From Pseudochrobactrum kiredjianiae (GTDB lineage Bacteria > Pseudomonadota > Alphaproteobacteria > Rhizobiales > Rhizobiaceae): DNA of 64,000 nt. The position numbers were made by a program, and so were the translations under genes. Numbering within the stretch: position 1 is the stretch's first letter; each line of letters begins with the position of its first letter. The notes under the pieces were generated by a model. That model saw nothing but the letters and a program-made list of their open reading frames with translations. It was not told the origin of the DNA and made no database searches. The stretch is taken from the NCBI RefSeq assembly GCF_030362795.1, contig NZ_JAUCBM010000014.1, positions 1 to 64,000 of the forward strand, in the 5' to 3' direction. Positions 19,104-28,776 of this stretch are shown one piece after another.

Positions 19104-19769
19104 TTTTTTAAAACTGTCGAAATCAGCTAGCATTAGACTGCAACTAAATAAGAACACATATTTACTATACTTGAAAACACTCATTTCATAAACTTGAAAC
19201 TACATATATTAGGCGGAAAATTATCTTCTTACATGTGGTATCATAGCTGAATTCAAAAATAAGGCCAATTACTGATAGTCAGTTTCTCGGCGCCAGAAAT
19301 GAAATGGGTACTGTCAAAAGCGCTTACTGATCCCACTCCAACTACCAGTGTTTTATTCTGACTATGTCTGCTTCGTGAAGCGGCAATTCATCTACAAGCA
19401 CTATCTTAGCGAAACAGTCTTAATACATAAAACGTCGCTTTCAGACAGTGCGGTGTATAAAGCACATAAATCAATATCAGCGCTTTACTAGTATATGGAT
19501 GATAAACCACCATTCTGCAGTGATAGGATCGCAATACACTAAGAAAGCTAAAAAACTCGAAAAAGCAATCTCATCAGAGTGTCGTTTTTGATGGTTGCGG
19601 GGGCGCGCACCCAACGATACCAACATTTACTCTCGATCGAGATTTAGTCGTTATCGCTTAAAATTAAAGTATATTCGCGTTAATCCGACGGCACTATGCC
19701 CACCCATAAAGCATAATCATCTGTTTTTGGTCATCAGATGCTATCGGTCTGCTGTTATTCTGGCGAATT
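19104..19769. other. Gene-free stretch containing a tRNA-end-like repeat
   Basis: Apart from the repeat at 19586-19670 nothing is recognisable in 666 bp. All frames are short and unlike any family. The sequence is AT-rich after the barrel gene. Confidence 0.5.
19586..19670. repeat. Dispersed repeat copy A, with an initiator-tRNA 3'-end-like core
   Basis: About 80 bp that match 42740-42826 at roughly four of five positions (shared blocks GGTTGCG, CGATAC, ACATTTA, TTTAGTC, TTATC). At its left is TGGTTGCGGGGGC (19592-19604), the reverse complement of the last 13 bases of a bacterial initiator tRNA (GCCCCCGCAACCA). No tRNA body is attached. It may be a scar of site-specific integration. Confidence 0.5.
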
Positions 19770-20183
19770 TCAGCGTGATAAATCTCGGAAAGCGTCGCGC
19801 GTAGGATCCCAAGCTACTAAATACCATAGTGGTGGTAATATCAACATGGCCTGCGGCTCGACATTTCGGATGGTTACCACGCCTTTTGCACCACGGTATT
19901 GGAAACGCAGAGTTTGTCGTTGTAGAAAAGCTGTCTCGAATGCGGGCAGCAGTTCGTGATCCATCGCCGCTAAATCCGATATATCCACCATAGGCGAAAG
20001 CTGTCCGACATAAAAACAATCCAGAAATCGGCGCAACTCGCGTATCTTGTCCGGAGGCAAAGCCTTCTCGATCTTAGCAAGCCCGGTATCAGCGAGCCTG
20101 GCAAAAGGTAAATTCCCAGCAGCGCGCATTGATGCAACACTGACGAGCAACGCAAAGACTTCGGCAACAGAGAGCTTAGCCAT
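19770..20183 (-). pseudogene. WYL-domain (YafY-like) regulator fragment
   Basis: A 137-codon frame matching the middle of YafY-type regulators: LSVAEVFALLVSVASMRAAG, then DISDLAAMDHELLPAFETAF, the WYL core RQTLRFQYRGAKGVVTIRNV, and PQAMLILPPLWYLVAWDP. The N-terminal helix-turn-helix (about 70 residues) is missing upstream. At the C-terminus AFRDLSR joins where the relative at 45028-45736 has about 35 more residues. The two are clearly homologous. This one cannot bind DNA and is a remnant. Confidence 0.75.
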
Positions 20184-20337
20184 GGTCGTCCACGTGTTAA
20201 TGACCGACGTGTTATAAGCGGAATTATATTTATTATTCGCAATGGCTTACGGTAGTGCCATAAGGGCGTATTCGCTCGGATCATAGAAGTGTTATCTTCA
20301 AAATCTGCCGCTGGTAAGACTGTTATGACTGTTATGA

Positions 20338-20780
20338 CTTACTTGAAGGCACATCGTACAGCTTCCAGCTTACGAGTAAAAAAGGGAGATTGACGTCTGT
20401 TTGGTCGGACGAAAGGTGGAATGAATATTAAACTGCATGCTGTGAGCGATACAAAAGGTCGACCAATACGGTTTCATCTCACTGCTGGACAAGTCAGTGA
20501 CTACACGGGCGCGGCAGTCCTGTTGGACACTCTACCGAACGCGCACTGGCATCTTGCGGACAGAGGTTACTATGCAGACTGGTTTAGAAAGTAATTGAAA
20601 GACAAAGGGATAAGGGCATATATCCCCGGACGCAAGAACCGTAACAAGCCAATCAAATATAATAAACGACGATATAAGCTGCGCAATCGTATCGAGATAA
20701 TGTTCGGACGGCTGAAAGACTGGAGCAGAATAGCTACGCGTTATGATCGATGCCCCATCATGTTCTGGCTCGGCTCGTAA
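20338..20780 (+). pseudogene. IS5-family transposase, 3' fragment
   Basis: The C-terminal two thirds of an IS5-type transposase. It reads LKAHRTASSLRVKKG, then after a disruption FGRTKGGMNIKLHAVSDTKG, then QVSDYTGAAVLLDTLPNAHW, LADRGYYADWF (second catalytic Asp), a stop codon at about 20593, and NRIEIMFGRLKDWSRIATRY (catalytic Glu). It ends at 20780. The N-terminal part and both IS ends are missing. It is a different IS5 subgroup from the element at 1-849. Confidence 0.8.
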
Positions 20781-20867
20781 TGATTCCTGAGCCTAAACAC
20801 CGCCGTCTTCAATATCCTGCTCGGCGTATCACAGACATTCTGTACCTGCGGACAGTTGAAACGATCA

Positions 20868-21006
20868 CCGTGATAAGTCATAATCAGTCAGCAGAACCTC
20901 CACATCGGCCATGCTCAGCGCAAACCGGTGATAGGCTCATACTGCATAAGAGACAATCTCACGTGGAAAGCGCGCCCCTTCAACTGGGGAAAAGAACTTG
21001 GTAATT
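20868..21006 (-). pseudogene. IS6-family transposase, 5' fragment
   Basis: The minus strand from about 21006 reads KFFSPVEGARFPREIVSYAV, a stop in place of Trp, then AYHRFALSMADVEVLLTDYD. This is the conserved N-terminus of IS6-type transposases (compare HRFAPQIIAYAVWLYLRF in the copy at 42934). The rest is gone. Nothing else is seen between here and the putR gene except a short hairpin (CCAAGCT/AGCTTGG near 21031-21049). Confidence 0.6.
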
Positions 21007-21130
21007 TCATGTCACATCGATACCGAAAACCCCAAGCTGATACAGCTTGGCAATGCCCACTGGGCTAAGGGCACTTTTCCTATTTTGGTTGCCATCAGAG
21101 ATAGGGGACTTTTCCGCTGATTATTCACAC

Positions 21131-21631
21131 TTATAAAGCGCCCGGATAGACTCTCACCGGGCGATTATCTTTCACCGATTCCATCACCACGAATGTCGAG
21201 GTACTTGCTACATTGGGGAGACTGGAAATTTTCTCTCCCAATACCTCGCGATAGCGCCGTATATTGGAAGTGCGTACCTTGAGGAGATAGTCGAAAGAGC
21301 TTGCAATCATATGGCATTCCTCGACTTCGCGTATCTTGCGCACAGCAATGTTAAAGGCCTGCAACGCAGCCTCGCGCGTGTCCGATAATTTGACGGTCGT
21401 AAAAGCGATATGATCAAAGCCAAGCTTTTCGGGATCAATGGCAGCACGAAATCCCAGAATATAGCCTTCAGAGACGAGCCTTTTCAGTCTTGCCTGGCAG
21501 GGCGTCTTGGAAAGACCGACTTTTTTCGCCAGCTCCGTAACTGCAATTCGCCCGTCTTCGCTCAGGACTTCGAGGATACGGCGATCAAATTGATCCAAAT
21601 CGTCTAAAGATTCAATTTTTTGCATACGCAT
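21131..21631 (-). CDS. putR: Lrp/AsnC-type regulator, proline-responsive PutR
   Basis: A 166-aa Lrp-family activator. The start is placed at 21631 (MRMQKIESLDDLDQFDRRIL); the next ATG at 21625 has better spacing to GAAGG and is equally possible. The longer frame to 21721 has no ribosome site. The helix-turn-helix spans about 15-60 (RIAVTELAKKVGLSKTPCQA). The ligand domain follows (FDHIAFTTVKLSDTREAALQ, EECHMIASSFDYLLKVRTSN, YREVLGEKISSLPNVASTST). It is divergent from putA with about 150 bp between the starts, the arrangement of proline-utilisation loci in alphaproteobacteria, where PutR activates putA when proline is present. Confidence 0.92.
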   Translation of the reverse strand: MRMQKIESLDDLDQFDRRILEVLSEDGRIAVTELAKKVGLSKTPCQARLKRLVSEGYILGFRAAIDPEKLGFDHIAFTTVKLSDTREAALQAFNIAVRKIREVEECHMIASSFDYLLKVRTSNIRRYREVLGEKISSLPNVASTSTFVVMESVKDNRPVRVYPGAL

Positions 21632-21781
21632 AGCCTTCAAATGGTTCAATAATAAGATTATATTGCCTAAAATTTCGTGAAATGAAGGCAGAATGGTATT
21701 TATACCAATGTTAATGTGCACACAATTTAAATGATCGCATTCGGAGAAGATCCGGTGCAGTTTCTTTTGAGAGCCATATCC

Positions 21782-24700
21782 ATGAACGACATGTCTTCAG
21801 TCCCCAAGGTTTCCGTCTTTGAAAGCTTTGCACCGCCAGTACGCGAACAAAGCGAACTTCGCCAGATTATCACTGCCGCCTATCGCCGTTCCGAACAGGA
21901 ATGTGTGACGGCTTTGGTCGAACAGGCAACCTTGCCTGAAGATACGGGCAAGCAAATCCGCGCGACCGCACGCAAGCTGATCGAAGCCTTACGTGCCAAG
22001 CACAAAGGCACGGGCGTTGAAGGCCTGGTGCATGAATATTCGCTGTCGAGCCAGGAAGGCGTGGCACTGATGTGCCTTGCTGAGGCTCTGTTGCGTATTC
22101 CTGATACAGCAACGCGTGACGCGCTGATCCGCGATAAGGTTTCCAACGGCGATTGGAAGTCCCATGTTGGCGGTGGTCGTTCGCTGTTCGTTAATGCGGC
22201 CACATGGGGTCTCGTTGTTACCGGCAAGTTGACCGGTACCGTCAATGATCGTGGCCTTTCGGCTGCACTGACCCGTCTGATCGCCCGTTGCGGCGAACCG
22301 GTTATCCGTCGCGGCGTCGATATGGCCATGCGCATGATGGGCGAGCAATTCGTCACCGGCGAAACCATTGATGAAGCGCTGAAGCGCGCCAAGTCACTTG
22401 AAGAACGCGGCTTCCGCTATTCCTACGATATGCTGGGTGAAGCAGCGACCACCGCTGCCGATGCCGAACGCTATTACAAGGATTACGAAACTGCGATCCA
22501 CGCTATTGGCCGTGCATCGGCAGGCCGTGGAATCTATGACGGCCCCGGCATTTCCATCAAGCTTTCCGCGCTGCACCCACGTTATGTTCGTGCGCAGAGC
22601 GCGCGTGTTATGGACGAGCTTCTGCCTAAGGTGAAGGCGCTTGCTGCGCTTTCTAAGAAGTACAATATCGGCCTGAATATCGATGCTGAAGAAGCCGATC
22701 GTCTGGAACTGTCACTCGACCTGTTGCAGGGCCTTTGCGAAGATCCTGATCTTGCAGACTGGGAAGGCATGGGCTTCGTTGTGCAGGCCTATGGCAAACG
22801 CTGCCCGTTTGTGCTTGATTTCATTATCGATCTTGCCCGCCGCAACAATCACCGCGTCATGGTTCGCCTCGTTAAGGGCGCTTACTGGGATGCGGAAATT
22901 AAGCGCGCGCAGGTCGATGGTCTGGAAGACTTCCCGGTCTATACGCGCAAGGTTCACACCGATGTTTCTTACATCGCTTGTGCCCGCAAACTGCTGGCCG
23001 CGACCGATGTGATCTTCCCGCAATTCGCAACCCATAATGCGCAGACGCTTGCAACCATTTATCATCTTGCAGGCACTGATTTCAAAACCGGCCAGTATGA
23101 GTTCCAATGCCTGCATGGCATGGGTGAACCGCTTTATGACGAAGTTGTCGGCCCGTCAAAGCTTGGCCGTCCGGCTCGTATTTATGCGCCCGTTGGTACG
23201 CATGAAACGCTGCTCGCATACCTCGTTCGCCGCTTGCTCGAAAACGGCGCGAACTCGTCTTTCGTCAATCGCATTGGCGATAAGAGCGTTTCCGTTGATG
23301 ATTTGATTGCCGATCCGGCAGAAGTCGTGCGTTCCATGGCGGTTGTTGGTGCGCGTCATGACCAGATTGCGCTGCCGGAAGGCCTTTATGGCGCTCGTCA
23401 GAACTCGGCTGGTTTCGATCTCTCCAACGAAGTGACACTGGCGGAACTGAGCAAAGTTCTGAAAGAAACCGCATCGCGTGCATGGACTTCCGAGCCGAAG
23501 ATTGCAGGACTTAAGCCATCAGGTGCAGGCCGTCCGGTTCTCAACCCCGGCGACCGCAATGATGTTGTGGGCTCAGTCGTTGAAGCATCGGAAACGGATG
23601 TCGCTAAGGCAATGCAGATTGCAAGCAAGGCGACTGCAACATGGTCAGCAGTGTCACCTGCTGAACGTGCCGCTTGTCTTGAACGTGCCGCCGATATCAT
23701 GCAGCGCGATATGCCTGCATTGCTTGGTCTGATCATGCGTGAAGCTGGTAAGTCCATGCCAAACGCTATCGCTGAAGTGCGTGAAGCCATCGACTTCCTG
23801 CGTTATTATGCAGAGCAGACCCGCCGCACATTGGGCGTTGGGCATAAAGCGCTAGGCCCGATTGTCTGCATCAGCCCTTGGAACTTCCCGCTGGCAATTT
23901 TTGCCGGTCAGATAGCGGCAGCACTCGTTGCTGGCAATCCGGTTCTGGCAAAACCAGCCGAAGAAACCCCGCTGATTGCTGCGCAGGGCATCCGCATTCT
24001 GCATGAAGCAGGTATTCCTGCGGATGCGCTGCAACTGCTTCCGGGTGATGGCCGTGTTGGTGCGGCTCTTGTTGCAGCTTCGGAAACCTGTGGCGTGATG
24101 TTCACCGGTTCGACCGAAGTGGCACGCCTCATTCAGGCGCAGCTTGCATCGCGCCTGCTGTCAAATGGTAAGCCAATCCCGCTGATCGCTGAAACCGGCG
24201 GCCAGAACGCTATGATCGTCGACTCCTCGGCTTTGGCTGAGCAGGTTGTGTTCGACGTCATCGCCTCGGCCTTCGACAGTGCTGGTCAGCGGTGCTCGGC
24301 TCTGCGTGTTCTATGCTTGCAGGAAGACGTTGCCGACCGCATTCTCACCATGCTCAAGGGTGCACTCAAGGAGCTTTCCATTGGTCGCACCGACAAGCTG
24401 AAAGTGGATATCGGCCCAGTCATCACCGAAGAAGCCAAGGATATCATCGAAAAGCACATTGAAGGTATGCGTAATCTTGGTCGCAAGGTCGAGCAGCTTC
24501 CGCTCGGCGATGGAGCGCAGAACGGTACTTTCGTTGCGCCGACTATTATCGAAATCAACAGCTTGAGTGATCTCAAACGTGAAGTCTTTGGTCCGGTTCT
24601 GCATGTGGTGCGTTACAAACGTCCCGACATGGATCGTCTGATCGACGATATCAATGCGACCGGCTATGGCCTGACCTTTGGTCTCCATACGCGCCTTGAT

Positions 24701-25465
24701 GAAACGATTGCCCATGTTGCGGATCGTATCCGCGTTGGCAATCTCTACATCAACCGCAACGTCATTGGTGCTGTGGTTGGCGTGCAGCCATTCGGTGGTC
24801 GTGGCCTGTCCGGTACGGGTCCAAAGGCTGGCGGACCGCTCTATCTGGGTCGTCTGGTTGAAACGGCACCGATCCCGCCGCGTCATTCGTCCGTTCATAG
24901 CGATACAGCTTTGACCGAATTTGCCAAGTGGCTTGGTCTTCGCGGTATGAACGATCTGGCACAGGCAGCGCGTGAAACCGGCAGTGCCTCGGCGCTTGGC
25001 CTCAATCTCGAACTGGCTGGCCCTGTTGGCGAACGCAACGTCTATGCACTGCATCCGCGTGGTCGCATCCTTCTGGTACCACAGACTGAAACCGGTCTTT
25101 ATCGCCAACTGACCGCCGCACTTGCTACCGGCAACAGCGTGGTCATTGATGAGACTTCAGGTCTACGCTCAGTGTTGAAGGACCTACCAACAAGCGTTGC
25201 ATCGCGTGTGGTCTGGTCGAAGGACTGGCAGGCGGATGCACCATTTGCCGGTGCGCTCGTTGAAGGTGACAGTGCCCGTATCGTTGAGGTCAATCAGAAG
25301 ATCGCAGGACTGCCGGGACCATTGGTTCTGACACAGGCAGCATCTTCGGAAGAGCTAGCTACCAACGCAGAAGCCTATTGCCTCAACTGGTTGTTGGAAG
25401 AAGTCTCAACTTCGGTCAACACCACGGCGGCAGGCGGTAACGCCAGCTTGATGGCAATCGGCTGA
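21782..25465 (+). CDS. putA: Bifunctional proline dehydrogenase / P5C dehydrogenase PutA
   Basis: A 1227-aa enzyme converting proline to glutamate in two steps at the membrane-facing cytoplasm. The start at 21782 (MNDMSSVPKVSVFESFAPPV) follows GAGAG; an in-frame ATG at 21731 is less likely. It lacks the N-terminal ribbon-helix-helix of E. coli PutA, so it does not regulate itself; the divergent PutR does that. The FAD proline dehydrogenase barrel lies at about 160-470 (GPGISIKLSALHPRY, FVVQAYGKRCPFVLDFIIDL, VRLVKGAYWDAEIKRAQ). The aldehyde dehydrogenase domain lies at about 545-1010 (ISPWNFPLAIFAGQIAAALV, Glu in LIAETGGQNAMIVD, Cys in SAGQRCSALRVLC). A C-terminal ALDH-like domain of about 190 residues follows, as in long PutA types. 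Intact and well conserved. Confidence 0.97.
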   Translation: MNDMSSVPKVSVFESFAPPVREQSELRQIITAAYRRSEQECVTALVEQATLPEDTGKQIRATARKLIEALRAKHKGTGVEGLVHEYSLSSQEGVALMCLAEALLRIPDTATRDALIRDKVSNGDWKSHVGGGRSLFVNAATWGLVVTGKLTGTVNDRGLSAALTRLIARCGEPVIRRGVDMAMRMMGEQFVTGETIDEALKRAKSLEERGFRYSYDMLGEAATTAADAERYYKDYETAIHAIGRASAGRGIYDGPGISIKLSALHPRYVRAQSARVMDELLPKVKALAALSKKYNIGLNIDAEEADRLELSLDLLQGLCEDPDLADWEGMGFVVQAYGKRCPFVLDFIIDLARRNNHRVMVRLVKGAYWDAEIKRAQVDGLEDFPVYTRKVHTDVSYIACARKLLAATDVIFPQFATHNAQTLATIYHLAGTDFKTGQYEFQCLHGMGEPLYDEVVGPSKLGRPARIYAPVGTHETLLAYLVRRLLENGANSSFVNRIGDKSVSVDDLIADPAEVVRSMAVVGARHDQIALPEGLYGARQNSAGFDLSNEVTLAELSKVLKETASRAWTSEPKIAGLKPSGAGRPVLNPGDRNDVVGSVVEASETDVAKAMQIASKATATWSAVSPAERAACLERAADIMQRDMPALLGLIMREAGKSMPNAIAEVREAIDFLRYYAEQTRRTLGVGHKALGPIVCISPWNFPLAIFAGQIAAALVAGNPVLAKPAEETPLIAAQGIRILHEAGIPADALQLLPGDGRVGAALVAASETCGVMFTGSTEVARLIQAQLASRLLSNGKPIPLIAETGGQNAMIVDSSALAEQVVFDVIASAFDSAGQRCSALRVLCLQEDVADRILTMLKGALKELSIGRTDKLKVDIGPVITEEAKDIIEKHIEGMRNLGRKVEQLPLGDGAQNGTFVAPTIIEINSLSDLKREVFGPVLHVVRYKRPDMDRLIDDINATGYGLTFGLHTRLDETIAHVADRIRVGNLYINRNVIGAVVGVQPFGGRGLSGTGPKAGGPLYLGRLVETAPIPPRHSSVHSDTALTEFAKWLGLRGMNDLAQAARETGSASALGLNLELAGPVGERNVYALHPRGRILLVPQTETGLYRQLTAALATGNSVVIDETSGLRSVLKDLPTSVASRVVWSKDWQADAPFAGALVEGDSARIVEVNQKIAGLPGPLVLTQAASSEELATNAEAYCLNWLLEEVSTSVNTTAAGGNASLMAIG

Positions 25466-25489
25466 TTATCATTGTGATATGAATTTGAA

Positions 25490-25512
25490 AGGCGGCCTAC
25501 GGGCCGCTTTTT
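25490..25512 (+). terminator. Intrinsic terminator of putA
   Basis: A GGCGGCC/GGGCCGC stem with a TAC loop, followed by TTTTTC, 25 bp after the putA stop codon. Confidence 0.9.
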
Positions 25513-26266
25513 CATTTGGGAATGAAAGCGGATGGGTTGTCAGACCAGTGTTGCTCCAGTTTTATGCCAGCTCACTTCTGGGTGGAAAACAATACTCACT
25601 CGCCTTCATGTAACAACGGCACGCTAGGATCTGGAAGGGGCATTTCCAAGTTGTTTTATTACAGCTTCGAGCAGTTCGCGGCTGTGGTTTTCAAGCGGGC
25701 ATTTCCGCAGTATAGTCACGCCACGCTCAGCTAGCAGATCTTCCACATCGGTCGTGCAGGACGGTAAATTTGCTCTCGATGGAAGAATACGCAGGAGATT
25801 TTCTGGATCGGCCAATCGGTTCCCGTATCAGCGCCATTGCGAGTAAACAGAGTGAACTCTTAGCGAGTGATCAGGGGCTGAAACAATAATTGCATGAGGC
25901 AGAACTCTTTCTGATCAATAATCCCCGGCATGTCTCAGAAGTCTGGCAGGTCTATGCGGTTAATCCTGACAGAGTTGAATTTTTGCAAGGCGCTGCAGAC
26001 CGCGCTCATAAGCGCCCGTGCTATGATGCCACTGTAAATCCGTTGCTATGGAAGACGGTTCGTTTATGGCCATAACAAGGGCTGAGCTCAAAAATTAACA
26101 AGTCTGCGTCAAATCATGAAAGACCGTAACTGGTTTAAATCAGCTACGATCTAACCCGGAGTACACAGATCAGGCACTGGATATGACATTCCGGGGCATG
26201 CAGTCCAGGACTGTCTCATGCGGCTCATCTGAACGCCTGTATGTTGTTAAGAGCAGTGTCACGGTA
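25513..26266. other. Remnant-rich stretch between putA and the M81 peptidase gene
   Basis: It contains a 63-codon minus frame (25624-25815) with DVEDLLAERGV, which resembles the start of IS6-type transposases but diverges at once. It also holds the + coding remnant at 25779-26075. After 26080 nothing is recognisable. Confidence 0.4.
25779..26075 (+). pseudogene. Unrecognised coding remnant with one internal stop
   Basis: The frame reads MEEYAGDFLDRPIGSRISAI then ASKQSELLASDQGLKQ, a TAA, then LHEAELFLINNPRHVSEVWQ and VYAVNPDRVEFLQGAADRAH before a stop at 26073. The composition is protein-like on both sides of the internal stop, so this is probably one gene of about 98 codons with a nonsense change. 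No family is recognised. Confidence 0.35.
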
Positions 26267-27748
26267 TCAGATCTGATCCAGCGGATAGATCGGACGCGGA
26301 ACATTGCGGTACGGAATTTTCGCATAATCCATAGTACAGAGCGCACCACTGTCACAGACAATGATCTGTCCGGCAATCTGTTCAAAATCAGCACGAAAAT
26401 GCTGCATAGACTTCACAACCACAATCTTGTGCGCGGTCGGTTCGATACCAAAAGCACGGAACTGCTGCTGATCCAGCAATTGTGACCTTTCACTCACAAC
26501 CAGCACGAGGATACCGTCAACATCAATGACAGCCGTTGGCCCGAAACTAAATTCAAGCCCTCCGAGCTGAGCACCGGTTCCTATCAGTTTTCCGTCACTC
26601 AGATGCAGCAGCTTTGCGCTGATTTGCAATGGTGCTCCACCAAAACGCGGATCCATCTTACCACCTAATGACAAAGAGACGACATCTCCAACCGCAGAAC
26701 GCGTGAGCAATGCAGCGATCTCCGGATCAACCATCGGCGCAAAGCAAGCATTGGTAATTTTGGCATCCAACAGTGCTTTCAGCAGTGCCGTCGCATCACC
26801 ATAACCACCTGCTCCGGGATTATCTGCATATTCCGCAATAATCAGCGGCCGTTCTCCCTCGTATGTCTTTGCCAAATGCGCCGCCTCTTCCGGCGTATAG
26901 AATTTGTTCAGAATATTCGCGCGGTTCTCCCACATTTTATCGGCAATCTGTTCAGCAAAAGCCTTATGCGGCGCGGCATCACCATTATAAGTCACCAGAA
27001 CTGTCGGGCCGACTTCCGCAATATCCGCATTGGGAAAAGCACCATTTATACTGACCGCCAATGCACCTTCTGTTTTCTCATAAGCACGCGCTTCTGCAAT
27101 CCATTCAACCATCGGCCCCATATCTGTGCGACCGGCATTCGCCTCCTCCAGCATCGGACGGCGTACCAGCAGCGTTTTAGGTGCGATTTTTCCTGTCATT
27201 GTCTGCTGTAATAATTCACCAGCGTGGTGTGCAGTCTCACGCAGATCAATATGAGGATAGGTTTTAAACGAGATCAGAATATCCGCCTGCTCGCACATTT
27301 TTGCCGTCACATTAGCATGAGGATCAAGCGTTACAGCAATCGGGATCCCGCGCGGCAAAACCTGACGTAACCGCTCCAGCAACTCGCCCTCGCCGTCCTG
27401 CGAAAAATCTGTGACCATAGCACCGTGCAAAGCAAGCAACACACCGTCGAGATGATCACCAAGCTCTTTTGCCTTATCGATAATCTTCCCCGTAATCCGA
27501 TCAAACGCATCACGTGTCACCAGCCCTGCGGGCTCAGCTTCCGTGCTGATTGTATGCACCAAATTCCAGTTATATTTTCGTGCAAGATCAAGAAAGCCTG
27601 CCAGTTCTGTATTGGCATTGCCACGCGCGCTGATTGCTGCCTCTCCTTCATACATCCCTTGCCTGACAAAGGCCTGATAATCTGTGGCAACAACATTAAA
27701 CGTATTGGTTTCATGGGCGAATTCCGCCGTTAAGACACAATAGCTCAT
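26267..27748 (-). CDS. M81-family metallopeptidase (MlrC-like)
   Basis: A 493-aa cytoplasmic zinc enzyme of the MlrC family. The start region CVLTAEFAHETNTFN has the conserved H-E-T-N-T-F block. DGVLLALHGAMVTD and TLDPHANVTAKM supply further metal-binding residues, and EYADNPGAGGYGDATALLKA marks the DUF1485-type N-terminal half. The C-terminal MlrC domain follows (about 300-485). MlrC cleaves the linear peptide left by microcystin breakdown, but most family members lie, as here, beside dipeptide ABC transporters and probably hydrolyse unusual small peptides or amino-acid conjugates. It is the last gene of a six-gene minus-strand operon and begins 53 bp after the preceding ATPase gene. Confidence 0.88.
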   Translation of the reverse strand: MSYCVLTAEFAHETNTFNVVATDYQAFVRQGMYEGEAAISARGNANTELAGFLDLARKYNWNLVHTISTEAEPAGLVTRDAFDRITGKIIDKAKELGDHLDGVLLALHGAMVTDFSQDGEGELLERLRQVLPRGIPIAVTLDPHANVTAKMCEQADILISFKTYPHIDLRETAHHAGELLQQTMTGKIAPKTLLVRRPMLEEANAGRTDMGPMVEWIAEARAYEKTEGALAVSINGAFPNADIAEVGPTVLVTYNGDAAPHKAFAEQIADKMWENRANILNKFYTPEEAAHLAKTYEGERPLIIAEYADNPGAGGYGDATALLKALLDAKITNACFAPMVDPEIAALLTRSAVGDVVSLSLGGKMDPRFGGAPLQISAKLLHLSDGKLIGTGAQLGGLEFSFGPTAVIDVDGILVLVVSERSQLLDQQQFRAFGIEPTAHKIVVVKSMQHFRADFEQIAGQIIVCDSGALCTMDYAKIPYRNVPRPIYPLDQI

Positions 27749-27801
27749 TGTGCACTCCCCTTTAAAACAACAATGACAATCAGATAATTTTGGTCGTTTC
27801 G

Positions 27802-28776
27802 CTAGGCGGCTTGCCTCTCGATAGATATATCTTTGCTATAATGGCAAGCGACCTGATGTTCCGGCTGCAGTTGTTGCAGCGCCGGATCTTCCGTCAGACA
27901 TAAGCCTTTCACAAAAGGGCAACGGGACGCAAAAGCACAACCTGCGGGTAAATTATACCCACTCGGTGCTTCACCGGTTAAATTAGAAATTTCCCGCCGG
28001 TTATCAGGATCAGGTTCAAACATACTGCCCATCAGCATCTTTGTGTAGGGATGGGATGGCACCGCATATTTAGGCAGCATTTCAACAATCCGGCCCGCAT
28101 ACATCACAATTGTCCGGTCGCAAAAATAGCGAACCAAATTCAAGTCATGCGATATAAAAATATAGGTCAGACCAAGTTCACGCCGCAAACCATCAAGCAG
28201 GTTGATAATCTGCGCCTGAACAGACACATCCAGTGATGCCGTTGGTTCATCCAGCACAATCAGTGAAGGATTGAGTGCCAATGCGCGTGCAATACCAACC
28301 CGCTGTTTCTGACCACCCGAAAGCTGATGCGGATAGCGGTTTGCCAGAGACGCATCCAGCCCCACCATATTCAAAAGTTCCGCAACACGCTTGTCCGTGT
28401 CACCGGCAGAAACACCTTGTACTTTATAGGGCTCCAATACGGCATTGCGTACGGTAAAACGCGGATCAATTGACGAATACGGATCCTGAAAAACCATCTG
28501 CATTTTCCGGCGCAATTGCCGCATCTCACCCTTTGAAAAAGACGCCAGATCTCTGCCTTCGAAGCTAATGGCGCCCTTGCTTGGCTCCAGCAGGCGGAGC
28601 AGCAAACGTGCCAGCGTGGACTTACCACAACCGGATTCACCAACAACGCCGACAATCTCACCACGCTCCACATTAAAACTGACATCACGCACGGCAGAGA
28701 AGATTTCTTTCTTCTTTAAGAAGCGCTTGGTGACGAAACGACGACCGAGATTAGCAACAGAGATTATATCGCTCAT
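27802..28776 (-). CDS. Dipeptide/oligopeptide ABC transporter ATPase, DppF type
   Basis: A 324-aa nucleotide-binding subunit. It has Walker A GESGCGKST (about residues 45-53), ABC signature LSGGQKQRVGIARAL, Walker B LIVLDEPTASLD and the switch His in FISHDLNLVRYFCD. The C-terminal oligopeptide domain has cysteines (GCAFASRCPFVKGLC) as in OppF/DppF. It pairs with the DppD-type ATPase whose gene overlaps its start by 4 bp (28773-28776), so the two are translationally coupled. Together they power uptake through the DppBC channel encoded upstream. The peptide substrate is unknown. Confidence 0.93.
   Translation of the reverse strand: MSDIISVANLGRRFVTKRFLKKKEIFSAVRDVSFNVERGEIVGVVGESGCGKSTLARLLLRLLEPSKGAISFEGRDLASFSKGEMRQLRRKMQMVFQDPYSSIDPRFTVRNAVLEPYKVQGVSAGDTDKRVAELLNMVGLDASLANRYPHQLSGGQKQRVGIARALALNPSLIVLDEPTASLDVSVQAQIINLLDGLRRELGLTYIFISHDLNLVRYFCDRTIVMYAGRIVEMLPKYAVPSHPYTKMLMGSMFEPDPDNRREISNLTGEAPSGYNLPAGCAFASRCPFVKGLCLTEDPALQQLQPEHQVACHYSKDISIERQAA

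Noticed and set aside
24311-25108. 265-codon minus-strand frame inside putA
   Set aside because: It is a shadow of the strongly coding putA frame; no family resemblance and no ribosome site.
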